DNA of 64,000 nt from Prorocentrum cordatum (lineage: Eukaryota > Sar > Dinophyceae > Prorocentrales > Prorocentraceae). The notes beneath the pieces are model-generated. The model worked only from the letters and a program-made list of their open reading frames with translations. It was not told the origin of the DNA and did no database searches. The stretch is from the NCBI GenBank assembly GCA_963575745.1, contig CAUYUJ010019914.1:80001-144000 (forward strand). Direction: 5' to 3'. Made by a program: the position numbers and the translations under genes. Positions 1 through 10,639 of this stretch are shown here, in pieces (position 1 is the stretch's first letter; each line of letters opens with the position of its first letter).

Positions 1-55
1 TGGTGGTGGTGGTGGTGGTGGTGATGAGGAGGAGGAGGAGGAGGAGGAGGAGGAT
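1..55. repeat. GGT/GGA microsatellite
   Basis: The window opens inside a (GGT)n run that passes into (GAG)n. It is cut by the window edge. There is no gene signal. Bases 80-128 that follow resemble the edge of dispersed family D (GGACGTCGTGATCTT). Confidence 0.9.
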
Positions 56-128
56 GGTAATGAGGTTTACATTTGAGGGCTTGCGGCCCCAGGGTCCCAG
101 ACTGCGGACGTCGTGATCTTGTGACGAC

Positions 129-480
129 ATGGGTTTCCCGTCGTCCCGGGGTCCTCTATGGGGACAGTTTAGGGGGGGCCTCTTGGGGGTTTCTTGGGGG
201 CTTCTTGGGAGCCTTTTAGGGGCTTCTCTAGGCTTCCCGGGGGGGGGGGGGGCTCTTGGGGACCTCTTGGGTCCTCTCGGAGGCCTCTTGGGGGCCTATT
301 GGTTCCTCCTGAGAGCCTCTCGGGGCCGAGGGCTCGAAGTGTGCACTCCCTTGGAGCCGCTTGGGGGGGCCGCTCCCTTGGAGCCGCTTTGGGGGGCCTC
401 TCGGGCCTTTCTGTTGACGGCCCCGCGGCCGATGGAAGGACCCCTCAGGGCCGAGAGCCGCCCAGGGGCCCTCCGCCGTG
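129..480. repeat. degenerate CTTGGGG-type short tandem repeat
   Basis: The segment is built from loosely repeated blocks of the form CTTGGGGGCCTCTTGGG, 10-15 bases apart. The same texture occurs at 10735-11340 and, in the opposite orientation, at 57190-58800 and 59990-60340. Several frames are open here only because the repeat lacks stop codons, so no protein is called. Confidence 0.6.
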
Positions 481-582
481 GCAGCTCCACGACGCGAGGA
501 AGTCCAGGACCTCGGGGTCTCCGCGGCGACCCTGCCCGCAGGTCGCTCCCGCCGTCGGTCATCGTCAGCGTCGGCGACGCCT

Positions 583-771
583 TCCTCCTCCTCCTCCTCC
601 TCCTCCTCCTCCTCCTCCTCCTCCTCCTCCTCCTCCTCCTCCTCCTCCTCCTCCTCCTCCTCCTCCTCCTCCTCCTCCTCCTCCTCCTCCTCCTCCTCCT
701 CCTCCTCCTCCTCCTCCCTCCACTCCTCCTCCTCCTCCTCCTCCTCCTCCTCCTCCTCCTCCACCTCCTCG
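583..771. repeat. (TCC)n microsatellite
   Basis: Nearly pure TCC triplets with few interruptions (a CCCTCCAC break near 717). Depending on frame it would encode poly-Ser, poly-Leu or poly-Pro, or poly-Glu/Gly on the other strand. These are repeat artefacts, not genes. Confidence 0.97.
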
Positions 772-1118
772 GCCGCTATGGTTGTTCAAGTCGTTTGAGC
801 TGGGGAGCTCGCTACCGCGCCGCGCGGCCACGAGCGTTCCTCCTTCGCGCGAGGGGGCGGTTATCCCCGCGAGCGCGGAGCCCGATAGAGCAATGATGCC
901 TGCTTGCGCTACTGCTCTGGTCATCACGTTCGCGGTGGTGCCCTTCATGATGGCAGCTGTCGGATTTCGTCATGCGGTGTTGATGCGGCGTCCTCCTTTT
1001 CGATTTTGTGTGTTCCACTGGTGCTGGCTGCTCTTCGTCAGCGTGGGGCCCGCTCTGCCAGCAACAATCGTCATCGACGACAGCGTGCTTACAAGATGTG
1101 TGCATCCCATATCCACCT
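772..1118. other. GC-rich spacer, nothing recognised
   Basis: Unique GC-rich sequence between the TCC tract and a duplicated coding-like segment. I see no domain, RNA gene or clear repeat in it. Confidence 0.4.
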
Positions 1119-1232
1119 GATCGTCGGCACAGGGACCTGCTGCTGAAGCCCCTCAAGGACCAGCCGACGACACCTGATCGGCGGCAGCGGGACCTGCTGC
1201 TGAAGTCCCTCAAGGACCAGCCGACGAAACTC
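1119..1232 (+). repeat. 57-bp tandem duplication, coding-like
   Basis: Two adjacent 57-bp copies, 1119-1175 and 1176-1232, differ at a few bases. In one plus frame each encodes 19 residues with the pattern DRR-x-RDLLLK-x-LKDQPT. The length is a multiple of three, the spacing is in frame, and the copies differ at the protein level in only a few residues. That suggests the DNA was coding when it duplicated. The parent protein is not recognised. Confidence 0.7.
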
Positions 1233-1850
1233 AATTCGGACGTGGTTTGGACGCGGATGCGACCCACAAGTCGCTGGTGAAGTCCGAGCTGAACCACGAT
1301 ATCCTGCAGCAGCTCACGGACCGTATCATGCCACACATCACAAAGCAGATGTCCTGCTCCTCTGGCCGCTGCTCGGCGAGTTGGCTGCGCCGTTCGAGGA
1401 GCGCCAAGATAACATCTCAGCGCTGCAGCGGCGAGTGGATGACCTGGGTGTCGCGGTGCAGCATTAATTACAGTGGTGTACTGGGACACTCGCGAGGACT
1501 ACTGGGCGAGTGAGTTGGCAGAGCTTAGGGCTGAACTCGAACCCGGTACCCCGCGCTCGAGGAGCATCGCCGGCGCGAGCTGCCCGCTACAGAGCGTGAC
1601 GCGAGCCTCCAGCCACAGAGCGTGCATGCCCTGAAGACGCTGATCAACAATATGAGGATGGTGCAGCAGCACGAGCAAGACGCGCCCATGGGCTCCAACG
1701 TGGAAGCGGACAACCCCTTGATTGATAATGTCTGGTCCGAGAGCTCCCCCGACGCGAACATGTCGCCCGATCGCGTGGTCGACATGAAGAAGCTGAACAG
1801 TTCTAAGAAGCTGATGGAGAAGCTCGAGACAGACAAACCACGTCCATGAA
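1233..1850 (+). pseudogene. unassigned coiled-coil-like coding remnant
   Basis: Fragments in shifting plus frames have helix-forming, charged composition. One is LVKSELNHDILQQLTDRI near 1270-1330, a second (1390-1470) contains FEERQDNISALQRRVDDLG, and a third (1622-1849) contains VDMKKLNSSKKLMEKLETDK. The frames change between them, so no single ORF joins them. Coiled-coil segments of this sort occur in the 5' parts of dinoflagellate LINEs, and a LINE remnant starts 1 kb downstream. An exon cluster of an unrelated host gene is equally possible. The call rests on composition only. Confidence 0.3.
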
Positions 1851-2780
1851 GATGCAGATGTCCACCTCTCGTACTTCATGTGCTAACAGAACCGCTTCGC
1901 CGTGTGCGGCGACTCCAAATCCTGCGGCGTCTTCGGCGTCGCCCACTCCATAGTTACAGCTGACCTCGGGGATGCGGCCTTCTACATATGTGGCGGCTAC
2001 GCCTTCGAGGTCGACGACGTTTGCTCAGCGGCGCATCGCTGCCCATAGCCTGACCCGCCCCCCTCTGATGACGTGCCCTCCTCCTCCTCCTCCTCTTCCT
2101 CCTGGGTCGTCGACTTCGCCGTCCACTTCCTCCCTCTTCGTCCTCCTCTTGCAGTGCGCAGCCCGTGACGCGATGGCGTCATTTGGAAGGTTCCAGGTCC
2201 GCCATGACGCCCGTCGGCGGAAAGAGAGAGAGAGAGAGAGAGAGAGACAAGCAACACCCAACGCAACGAAAACAAAGAACAAGTCAGCGCAACGGTAAGG
2301 GGTGGGCGGGAGAGGTGAGACGTCAGATCTGGCGAGAGCGCAATTAGCTGACCGTTCCCCCCTCTTCCCTCGATGCCGGGCGGCCTTCGGACCCTGACTC
2401 GGGCGTCCGGCGGCCGTTTGGGACGATTTGCCCCCCCTCAGAGAGCTTTCGACGAGGCGCAGCTGCTGGAAATCATCTCGAGGCGAGGCGATCCCCAACA
2501 GTCAACGGAAACTCCCGTCCAGCCATCCCCACCCCTCCCCTGACATCCGACGTTGCGATACATTGCAACACGTTGTAACATCGCGAAACATCACGACTTG
2601 GGCCCTAAGTATAGACCCATATTCATACTTTGTTTGTCGAGCCAGATCGATATGTGACGATGCGGGGCCCGGAACTGGGCGTAAACGCCCTCGCCCAGAT
2701 CTGAGGGTTGCCCTTCTCCCTCCTTTCCTCCTGAGAGAGAGGGGCAGGGGCAAGGTTCGTGGGCCCGCGCGTGCAGCCTC
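1851..2780. other. spacer with short TCC and GA tracts
   Basis: Contains a short TCC run (2080-2102) and a (GA)n run (2225-2249). A plus frame near 1880-2040 reads as Cys-containing, exon-like sequence, but it has stops and no known family. Nothing else is supported. Confidence 0.35.
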
Positions 2781-3830
2781 GAGGCCTGGGCGCGGAGGGA
2801 GAGGAGCCGATCGGGTTGATCTGCGGCCTCCTGCGACTGCCGGGGGAGATCCGCCACGCGGAGGGCCAGGGCCGCCTGTATTTCTTCGGAGGCGTGGGCA
2901 GATGCTGCGAGGATGCGGCATGGCTCCAGAGCTTCGACGCGGACCACGCGAGGGCGATGAAGCTGGAGGCGCTCCCGTCCATGCTGAACGTGAGCAATGC
3001 CTATGAGAAAGTCACGCACAGGGTGATGGCGGCGGCAGCTCGGCGAGGAGGCTTCCCGTTGCGCAGGGCGAAGTTGCTGCTGCTGCGTCTGTATGGAGGT
3101 CGACGCCGTCTCTGCCTGGATCGATGGAAGTCCGATGCTTTCCACGTCCTCCTGTCGCTGCTGGCGGGTTGCTCCTTCGCCGCCGCCCTCCTCAGGGTCG
3201 TGCTCGTCCAGCCCGTGGATGCTATGCTGAGGTGATGGCAGTCCGTGAAGACCCACGTGGTGGTCGACGACATCACGCTTAGTGGTCTACGGCGGGCTCA
3301 GGCATATCGAGGCGACCACACTGGCCGCCGCGAGGATGCTTTGTCGCCCGTTGGAGGATCCGGGCTTCAAGGTGTCTGCCACTCAGGGCCAGATCCTCGC
3401 CAGCGACCCGCCCGCGAGGAAGCGCTCGGCCAGCAGGCTCGCGGAGTGGGACTTCAGGCGCGCCGGCGGGGCCCGCAACCTCGGCGCGGATGCGCGATGG
3501 ACAAGGGGGCGCCCTGGGAGGTCTCGCGCGGACGCCTCGCTCGCCTGGCGGCGAAGGCTTCCAGCTACACGGCCCTGCGCGAGGTGGGGGGCTCGGCTGG
3601 GCTGCCATCCTGCACGGGGCCCGCGTCCGCGGAGCCCCCGGCCAGCAGCTCGCCAGGGCCCGCGCCTTGAAAGGCGAGGCTCTGGCGAGAGAAGCGGGCG
3701 GGAAGTCGAGGACCGTCCAGTTCGCGCTTTAGGGCGGCAAGGCGTTGAGGCAGGGCCCAGCGCGCGCCGCCAACGCGCTGCCGCCGCTGGCCTGGGCGAC
3801 CGCGGCGTTCGGGGAGTTCAGGCCTGACGC
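2780..3830 (+). pseudogene. LINE reverse transcriptase, frameshifted
   Basis: The frame ending at 3235 holds IGLICGLLRLPGEIR (motif 2 region), then LNVSNAYEKV near 2984-3013, where motif A usually has an Asp and this copy has Asn. LLAGCSFAAALL near 3160-3195 is motif B. A stop follows, and the next frame carries motif C as THVVVDDITLSG at 3248-3283. A third frame (3282 onward) continues with the region after motif C: HIEATTLAAARMLCRPLED, then DFRRAGGARNLG. The connection region ILHGARVRGAPGQQLARARAL follows near 3610-3665. At least two frame changes, in-frame stops and the lost motif A Asp make it inactive. Family: LINE-type RT, seen from motif order and spacing. Confidence 0.8.
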
Positions 3831-4099
3831 CGTCCTCAAGATGGCGTTCGCGGCGCCGGTTGAGTCGCGGGCCGCTGTCGCGGGGCCCGCCGCGGCGGTC
3901 AAGCTGACGCTCGGGCGGGCGGGTGTGGCGGCTCAGTCTCGGCGCGTCGGGCGCGATGACCGCGGTGCGGCGCTGGACCTGCCGGTTTTCAGCCCGCGGA
4001 TGCTCGTCGACATGGTTGAAGAAGTTGTCTGTGGGCGTCTGATGCAGGAGATCTCCTTCCCCAGGCCCGATCAGGTTCGCGCCGGCGGGCCTTCGAGCG

Positions 4100-4990
4100 C
4101 AGGGGCGCACAGAGATGGCGCAGCTTCTGGAGGCCCTCATCGCTGGAGGGTTGGCGCCCCAGTGCGACCTGTGCGTGGAGCGCTCCGAGACCGACCCCAG
4201 TTGTCAGCGGCCCAAGATGGACCTGGGGGCGACGCACCGCAGGCTGTTCAAGCGCCCGGCGTCCAGGACCTGGGCGGAGGAGCACGGTCTGAAGGAGGTT
4301 GTTCCGGCTGGGCGCGCGGCGGCGCCGAGCGACCTGGGCGCTCCGAGGGGCCTGGTGAATCTCGAGTTCGATCAGGCTCCACCGCCGAGTCCAATGGGCA
4401 CGGTCCTGCGAGCTGGTCTCGCCCTCAGGGAGCTTCCCCAAGGGGCGGTCTGCATCGGCGGCTCGGCGACCATCCGTGAGTGCAGACAGTTACCCCGCAC
4501 AGGCTGGTCGTCTATCATGGCCCCCCGTCGAGGCGAGACCCTGGGGTGCATGCGCCGCGACGTCCCAGGCTGGATCCCGGAGATTGGCTACGCGGAGATG
4601 TTCGCATTGCTGAAGACCCTGGAAGAGCGACGAGGCCTTGGAGGTGCTTGCGGGCAGCCGGGCGGCGCGTGAGGATTACCGTCGGGGCCGCGCGTTTTGT
4701 TCTGGGCCGCGTCGCAAGTATGCTGACCTGTGGAGGGGCGTATTCTGGCGCATCGACCAGTTGGGCGCGGACCACTTCACGCGGCGGTGGATCAAGGCTC
4801 GCACCAGCTGGCCAGAAGCGGCCCGCCGCGGGATGGCGCGGTTCGAGTGCTCTGGCAACCGCGCGGCCGACCGCTGCGCGAAGCTCCGCGCGAGGCTCCG
4901 CCCGCAGCTGAACATGGTGGTGTTGGAGCGGAGGTGCGAGACGTCTAAGGCTGCCGCCGCCCTGCTCCTGCGCCATCACGGCGAGGCGTT
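4100..4990 (+). pseudogene. LINE RNase H domain, frameshifted
   Basis: The frame from 4115 begins MAQLLEALIAGGL and carries a CDLC pair near 4168-4179. It then has GAVCIGGSATIRECRQ (4447-4494), which sits where RNase H normally has its first catalytic Asp (xxDGSA), here Gly. GWIPEIGYAEMFALLKTLE (4570-4626) supplies the catalytic Glu region. The rest is in another frame: KYADLWRGVFWRID, WIKARTSWPEAARRG and GNRAADRCAK (4710-4888), the last giving the final Asp motif. The domain is complete in outline but broken by a frameshift near 4630 and by the lost first Asp. Confidence 0.75.
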
Positions 4991-5879
4991 AAAGGGGCGC
5001 GCTCGTCTAGGCTGGCCTGGCCGAGCGAGGCCCCCCGCCCCGCCCGCGCCCCCCCCCCCCCCCAGAGACGGTCAGATTTTAGAGAGTTCGCCGAGGGGCC
5101 GCTCGATCGTTCGCCTGAGGAGGTGCTGGGGGTGCGAGAAATGCGGAGTCAGGAGGGCCCCCAGGCCCCGTCTGGTCTCGCGCCCGTGCCCGGGGGTCCC
5201 AGGATAGCAGCCGCGCCCCAGCCCTGCCATAGGCTGTGGGCGTTTCGGGGTGGTGGGGCGGGGAGTGCTTCGGGGGCCCGCGGGAGTGGTCGGGCGAAGG
5301 CGATTGTCTTCTGTCGCGCGCGCGGCGCGCATGGCCGTCGCAAGGCTCCGCTCCTTTCCCGGCCGTGCACTCCCATGTCGCTGAAGGCTCGGACAGCGGC
5401 TCGACTGGTTCGCGCGGCTCTGGACAAGCTTGGAGCGGGCAAGGAGCCCCAGTCCAGCAAGTTCTGGGGGCTGCCTTTTCCATTAGCCCGCGCGGGGCCC
5501 GCTTGAACTTTCCTCCCGGGCAGCACGACGCAAGCGCTTACATGTCGCTCCTGCGCGAGATGCGACGGCTGATCCGAGTCGTCGCTATCAGCTCGCTATC
5601 CCACGGCCCCCGCGGGGGGGAGGGGCCGGGCGCTCGGCGGAGGCGTTTTGTTTATACTTGGTTTCGTGGCCGCCCAGGGTTTTGTTCCCCCGGGTCCCTT
5701 TGCGCCTGGCCTGGCCTGCCACATGTAGTTTCTTGCGGCGCAGGTCTGCGAGTTCTGCTCAGCGGAACTCGTCCTTGTAGGACAGAGGACATAGAGGAGG
5801 ACCAGTGGAAACCCAAGAGTCATCATTTCCATCGAGGGAACTGCCTCGTTAAGACAACATTTTGAAAATCCTGAAGCGT
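4991..5879. other. GC-rich tail and spacer
   Basis: After the RNase H remnant come a C-run (5048-5062) and GC-rich sequence open in several frames. Nothing in it resembles a known domain. It may include the old LINE 3' end, but I cannot mark the end. Confidence 0.3.
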
Positions 5880-5909
5880 GCCAGATTTTTTTCTCGGTGT
5901 TCCGGCGCC

Positions 5910-6055
5910 ACGTATCAACCTGACTGCTGCGTCTGGACGATCCAGAATCGTGCCAAAACGCCATTGTTGGGATTTCGACGCAGCGAGTCAACATAACTGT
6001 TGCGCCCGCGTAATCCTGAATCGTTCGAAAACGCAGTTTCTGGTACGCTCATCAT
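5910..6055. repeat. two-copy 72-bp tandem repeat
   Basis: Two diverged copies of a block reading roughly CAAC-TGACTGCTGCG ... AATCGT-C-AAAACGCC lie about 72 bp apart (first near 5917, second near 5989). The segment is clearly less GC-rich than its surroundings. Confidence 0.6.
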
Positions 6056-6087
6056 GGGGGTCCGTGAGGTGCTTACATTTTTTTGAA

Positions 6088-6330
6088 GACGAATGCGCGC
6101 GGCGCTAAGGCGAGACCCACATTTTGAAAACGGCCCGCCTTCAATCCGTGAAGCTCTCGCAACTTTGTAAATCGAATGTGCGCGGCGCGCAGGCGAGAGC
6201 CACATTTTGACAAACGAACCGCGTTCAATCCGCGACCTTTTTGCACATGGTTAAAACTTATGTGCGCGGCGGTAAGGCGAGAACCACATGTTTCAAACGA
6301 CCCGCCTTCAATCCGTGAAACGTTTGGCTT
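6088..6330. repeat. three-copy ~83-bp tandem repeat
   Basis: Three copies begin near 6091, 6176 and 6259. Each has GTGCGCGGCG-x-AAGGCGAGA-CCACATTTT followed by CCGCCTTCAATCCGTGAA. Divergence between copies is moderate. No coding role is apparent. Confidence 0.75.
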
Positions 6331-6429
6331 CACAGTCATAGATGGTGGGGAAAACTCAGGCGAATCGCTCGGCCCGCCCTACAACAGGCATCGTGGTGCG
6401 AGAAGTGATTTATGAAGATAAAAAACGGA

Positions 6430-7010
6430 GAGGGAGGAGGAGGAGGAACAGGACAAATAATAGCAGGTAAAGGAGCAAAGTAAGGAGGAACATGACGATG
6501 ATGATGTTGAGGGGAGGAGGAGGAGGAGGGGGAGGATGACACGGATGAGGAAGGGGAAGAGGAGGAGGACGACGAGAACGAAGAAGACGGGGAGGAGGGG
6601 AAGAAGGAGGAGGAGGAGGAGGTGGCTGAGGAGGAGGAGGAAGAGGATGATGAGGAGGAAACACATATCAAAATGAGGACGAGGAGGAGGGGAGGAGGAG
6701 GACGATGAGGAGGAGGAGGAGGAAGGGGGAGGAGGTAGGAGCATAAGGAAAGGAGGAGGAAGAAGAGGAAGACGAGGAGGAAAACGAAGGGTTTGAAGAG
6801 GAGCAGGAGGATAACAACTTTTAAAAAGAGGAAGAAGAGGAGGGGGGCAGGAGGAGGGGAGAAAGAAGGAACAGGAGGAGGAGGAGGAGAAGGAGGAGGA
6901 GGAGGAGGAGGAGGAGCAGGAGGAGGAGCAGGAGGAGGAGGAGGAGGAGGAGGAGGAGGAGGAGGAGGAGGAGGTGGGAGGAGGAGGTGGAGGAGGAGGA
7001 GGGCCCCTCG
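6430..7010. repeat. (GGA)n microsatellite, degenerate
   Basis: About 580 bp of GGA/GAA/GAC triplets with interruptions, becoming purer toward 6890-6985. Long ORFs across it in both strands are poly-Gly/Glu or poly-Pro/Ser artefacts. Confidence 0.93.
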
Positions 7011-7230
7011 GCGGCCACGGGCCGCCCTCGGCGGGCCTTCGGCGTGTCTCGGCGGCTGTCGGCGGCCCTCGGCCCTCGGAGGTCTTCTGTGGCCGGCGGC
7101 GGCCCTCCTCGGCCCTCGGGGGCATTCGGCGGCCCCGGGCGCCCATCGGAGGCCCTCGGCGGCCCTGCGGGGGCCCTCGGGGCGGCGGCAGCCCAGTCGT
7201 GGCGCGCGTTTTGGAAAGGAGCTCCCTTCT
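7011..7230. repeat. GGCCCTCGGCGG degenerate short tandem repeat
   Basis: Repeated blocks close to CGGCCCTCGGCGG with 9-15 base spacing follow directly on the GGA tract. No domain is visible. Confidence 0.6.
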
Positions 7231-7345
7231 CGGTCCTCGAGGATGGAGGTTCGGGCCCCCCGGAGGAAACAACAAGAAGTACAACCACGTCGACCCCACA
7301 TAGAAAAGCAAGGATACCGGAGAAAAACAACAATCGTCATCTTTG

Positions 7346-7606
7346 TTGGGGCTATAGGGCTATGGGGCTAAAGGGCTAAAGGGTTATAAGGCTGTGGGGC
7401 TATAGGGCTAGAGGGCTATAGGGCTGGAGGGCTCGAGGGCTAGAGGTCTAAAGGGCTCGAGGGCTAGATGGCTAGAGGGCTAGAGGGCTAGAGAGCTACA
7501 GGGCTATAGGGCTATAGGGCTATAGGGTTATAGGGCTATATGGCCATAGGGCTATTGGGGCTATAGGGTTATTGGGGCTATAGAGCTATAGGGCTACAGG
7601 CCAGCG
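7346..7606. repeat. GGGCTATAG/GGGCTAGAG minisatellite
   Basis: About 26 tandem copies of a 9-10 bp unit (GGGCTATAG, variant GGGCTAGAG). The variants are clustered, with the AGAG form in the middle and TATAG at both ends. No coding function. Confidence 0.93.
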
Positions 7607-7676
7607 AGGGCGCCGCGCGGCCCGGGCCCGAGAGTTGCCCTTCGTCGCGGCGGCGGCGCGAGGGTGCGAGGACGGC

Positions 7677-7694
7677 CCGTTGTTGCTGTTGTTG

Positions 7695-7726
<32 letters not shown>

Positions 7727-7875
7727 GGTGGTGGTGGTGCTGCTGCTGTTTTTGTGTTGTTGTTGGTGTTGGTGTTGGTGGTGTTGTTGCTGTTGTTGTT
7801 GTTGATACTACTGATGTTGTTGTTATTGGTGTTGCTGTTGTTGTCGTCGTTTTTGTTTTGTTGTTGTTGTCTGTT
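7677..7875. repeat. (TTG)n/(GGT)n compound microsatellite
   Basis: A (TTG)n run passes into (GGT)n and back into interrupted TTG. It would read as poly-Val/Leu or poly-Gln/His/Thr in the various frames. Confidence 0.93.
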
Positions 7876-8140
7876 TTCTGTGTTCTCTTTTCAGTTTTCA
7901 GTGCGTGTTTTGTTTTGTCTGTTTTGTTTTGCCCTTGCTTTTGAGACGAGGCATCCCTCCAGCGGCCCTGCGGAGCGCGAAGCGCCAAGCGAGAAGGTCG
8001 GGCGACGGGTTGGAACACTCGTTCGTGCCGCTTGGGGCCCGCTGCGGCCCGCAGCGGTGCGCAAGGAGCGCCGCCGTCCTGCGATGTGGGCCAAAGGGCG
8101 TCAGGGGGCAACGTTAGGGGGGGGGAAGGTAGGCATAGGG

Positions 8141-8286
8141 GGTGGACGCATCGACCCCCAATCGCTCATGGATCGCCGATGGGGGCCCGATAGCCCAAAC
8201 CTGCCCAGGAAGGTGCGGATCCACTATCGGAGGCTTATCGCCGATCCATCGGCGATGTATCGCTGATTCCAGGTCGATGCTTCCCT
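8141..8286. repeat. foldback element, family F (copy 1)
   Basis: The ends form an imperfect inverted repeat of about 37 bp: GCATCGACC at 8147-8155 faces GGTCGATGC at 8271-8279. The interior has ATCGCCGAT motifs. The same interior motif and end style occur at 25963-26150 and 26601-26710. The element is short and non-coding, so MITE-like. Confidence 0.55.
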
Positions 8287-8537
8287 CCCTATCCCCATCC
8301 CCTCCTGTTGTTGCCCCAGGGGGCGTGTGGGACTGTGCTTCCTCTGTCTCGTCCCCAAGTCTCGCAGGGCTCGTCCTGCCAGTGCTCGTGCTGCTGCCAC
8401 GGCTGCTGCTGCCGCTCCCCGGTCGCGGCAGGGCCTCGCCGGCGTCGGCGGTGGCGCACACGATGCGGCGCAGGGCTGCAGGGCAGCAAGAATGCGGCTG
8501 GAGGCGCTGCTGCTCGAGGCGCCGCGATGGCCGCTGT

Positions 8538-8565
8538 CTTCCTCCTCCTCCTCCTCCTCCTCCTT

Positions 8566-8656
<91 letters not shown>
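8538..8656. repeat. (TCC)n then (ATC)n microsatellite
   Basis: A short TCC run (8538-8563) is followed by about 31 ATC triplets (8564-8656). The reverse strand would read as poly-Met or poly-Asp. A repeat artefact. Confidence 0.97.
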
Positions 8657-8657
<1 letters not shown>

Positions 8658-8960
8658 CTGTTTCTCTTCCTCCTTCGCCTCCCCCTCGCGCTCACGCGCG
8701 CGCGGCAGCGCGGCGCGGGAACGCTTACATCGTAGCCACGGCGTGCGCGTGCGTCCGTAAAGGCCCATGTGCGCTCGCACCCTCGCGTGCGCCTGCGCGC
8801 GCGCACCAGCATGTGTACCGCGCGGGCGAGCGCACGCAGGCGCACGCGAAACGTTGCACGCGCGCGCGGTTTCCTCCTGCGCGCCGATTGGCTGCAACTG
8901 TTTGGCGACGTTTTAACGATTGCCAGCTATGTGGCGCAGAAATACGTGATGCAAGCGACG

Positions 8961-9137
8961 TGCTGCAATTGTAGGGGGCCGCGTGCGAACCCTACCCTTG
9001 CCCCCCACGATTCCTGAGGGGGGGGGTCACTATGGTTCACTTCGCTCGGAAGCTCCCGAACGAATGTGAACCCCCCCCTCCCCCTCAGAAATCGTGGGGG
9101 GTAGGCGTAGGGTTCGCACTTGGCCCCCTGCAGTTGG
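8961..9137. repeat. long foldback (inverted repeat)
   Basis: The left arm (about 8961-9028, with GTGCGAACCCTACCC and CCCCCCACGATT) is mirrored by the right arm (about 9068-9137, with AATCGTGGGGGG and GTAGGGTTCGCAC). The loop is about 40 nt. The arms match closely over some 60 bp, so a strong hairpin can form. No ORF is credible. Confidence 0.75.
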
Positions 9138-10180
9138 GAGATCTGCGGCACAGTCTTGGCGCAGGCTGTGTGCTGCAAGCAGCGCGCGCCTCTGAAATTT
9201 CCTTATGGCCAGCGCACACGGCCAGGCACGGGGCGGACACGAGCGCGCACCAGGCGGAAGCCCGGAAAGGTTGCAGGCGCGCGGAGCTGGCATGGTTCGC
9301 AGCTGCTCGTTGGCAGCCAGCGGCGTCGGTATGAGCATCGTCCTCGCCTCTTGTCCACTGGCCCCCATCGCCCTCGCCCCACCCCTCCCCGCTCCTTGTC
9401 CTTCAGCTGCCTCGGTGCTGCGTCGCAGCTGCGCAACTGCCGCCCTCCGCAAGGCTGCGGTCTTCGGGCCCCTCCTTCGCTTCGGGAGGGCTGCCCCGCG
9501 GCGCGGCTGCGGCTGTGCGATCGCTTTTCCACTTCCGGCTTTACTCTCGGGGGGGGTCCTTTCGACGCGCGCTCGCCTGGGGCCCCTCAGGCGGGCACCG
9601 AGCGAAAATCCGGAAAGCTAGACAGCGCGCGCTTTTTCATCTTCGAGTGGGGCGAGAATTTTGAAGGCAGACCACTTTTCTAACGAATTAATGAAGGGCT
9701 CCTTCGTGCAAGCACTTGGTGAGCAGTTTCGGAGGAGGGATGGTCACGACGCCACTCCCCACATGTGGCCGACGGGCGACATCGGCTGCTGCCGCCGCTG
9801 TTGGTGTTTCGCACGTGCTGAATTCGGCGCTCGGTGCTCCAATCGTGCAGGGCCCCGGTGCTTCACTCCTCACACCCCGCTGGAGCAAGGCATCGCCAGC
9901 CAGCCTCGCATGGTCCTCCGCGCACAGGACGACTGTGGCGCCAGCGCCCACCGCGCCCACAGCCTCGCTCCCGCGCGCGGCAGCTGCAGAGCCCTTCTCT
10001 CACGCACTGATCCCACCCTCGCCGGGCCCAGGGCCAGGCTCCGACGCAGTTGGGCCGAGGGCGCGCGAGCGCGAGCACCGCGCAGGTGCAGGGCGCAGGG
10101 CGCCCTGCTGCTGCGCGCCGGATCGTCATGCTGTCGCGTCCTCGTGGGGCTCGGTGCTCAGGTGCGGGGGGCATCCTTTG
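9138..10180. other. GC-rich segment, nothing recognised
   Basis: Open in several frames on both strands with low-complexity Ala/Arg/Pro translation. I see no domain, tandem repeat or RNA gene. Confidence 0.35.
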
Positions 10181-10182
10181 GG

Positions 10183-10345
10183 GCACTCAGGTGCCCCAGG
10201 CCCTCGACGTCATGACTTTTTCGTGGCGTGACCCTCCGAAGTCTGGACCCCTTCCCGGGGACCGCTTTTGCATCCTGCATCGTTGTTTGACGGTCCCCAG
10301 GTGGAGACCGAAAATGGCGAAACCCTGCCCGTCGTGATTCAGGAG
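10183..10345. repeat. dispersed repeat family D (copy)
   Basis: A ~160-bp block begins CTCGACGTCATGACTTTTTCGTGG. It continues with GTCTGGACCCCTTCCCGGGGACC, then TTGACGGTCCC, and ends near CCGTCGTGATTC. Recognisable copies, in either orientation, lie at 18572-18790, 23437-23600, 25797-25955, 26185-26315, 26944-27120, 40855-41045 and 59520-59640. It is non-coding. Confidence 0.75.
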
Positions 10346-10490
10346 GGAAAAAACACACAGATACAATCAATCGTCGACCCTCCAGATAATATGGGAAACA
10401 TTGGGAAGTGGGGGCGAAGACAAAAACCGAGAACATATGGGAACATATGGGGAATCCTGTTATTTGTGTGTATTCATTGTAGTGGCTTCC
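10341..10490. repeat. dispersed repeat family I (copy 1)
   Basis: The sequence AGGAGGGAAAAAACACACAG, then TCGTCGACC, then AACATTGGGAAGTGGGGG, then a run ending TTTGTGTG is shared with 40686-40850 and 56961-57110. It abuts a family D copy here and at 40.85 kb. Confidence 0.75.
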
Positions 10491-10639
10491 AGCCAGTGCC
10501 GCCGATCTGGGGGCGCTCCCGATGCGATCTGGTTGGTGGAAGGGGAGGTGGAGGATGAGGCGGAGGGAGGTGGAGGGAGGGATTGCCGCACGATGGCCCA
10601 AGACGGCCTAAGCAGCCCCCAAGAGGCTTTCAAGACTGC

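Larger units (their letters stand above)
2780..4990 (+). mobile_element. decayed LINE retrotransposon (RT to RNase H)
   Basis: A non-LTR retrotransposon remnant in forward orientation. In order it shows RT motif 2 (RPIGL-like), motif A, motif B, motif C, a thumb/connection region, a Cys pair, and an RNase H domain. Several frameshifts and stops separate the parts. RT comes before RNase H, the usual LINE order and the reverse of the open element at 28.9-39.4 kb. No ORF1, endonuclease or 5' end is visible; the left edge near 2.75 kb is probably a truncation. Confidence 0.82.

Noticed and set aside
565-948. Long ORFs of poly-Gly, poly-Glu, poly-Ser or poly-Pro across TCC/GGA tracts here and at 6430, 18070, 25155, 27600, 53380 and 59160
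   Set aside because: They exist in every frame and both strands of the simple repeat and have no other domain, so they are artefacts.
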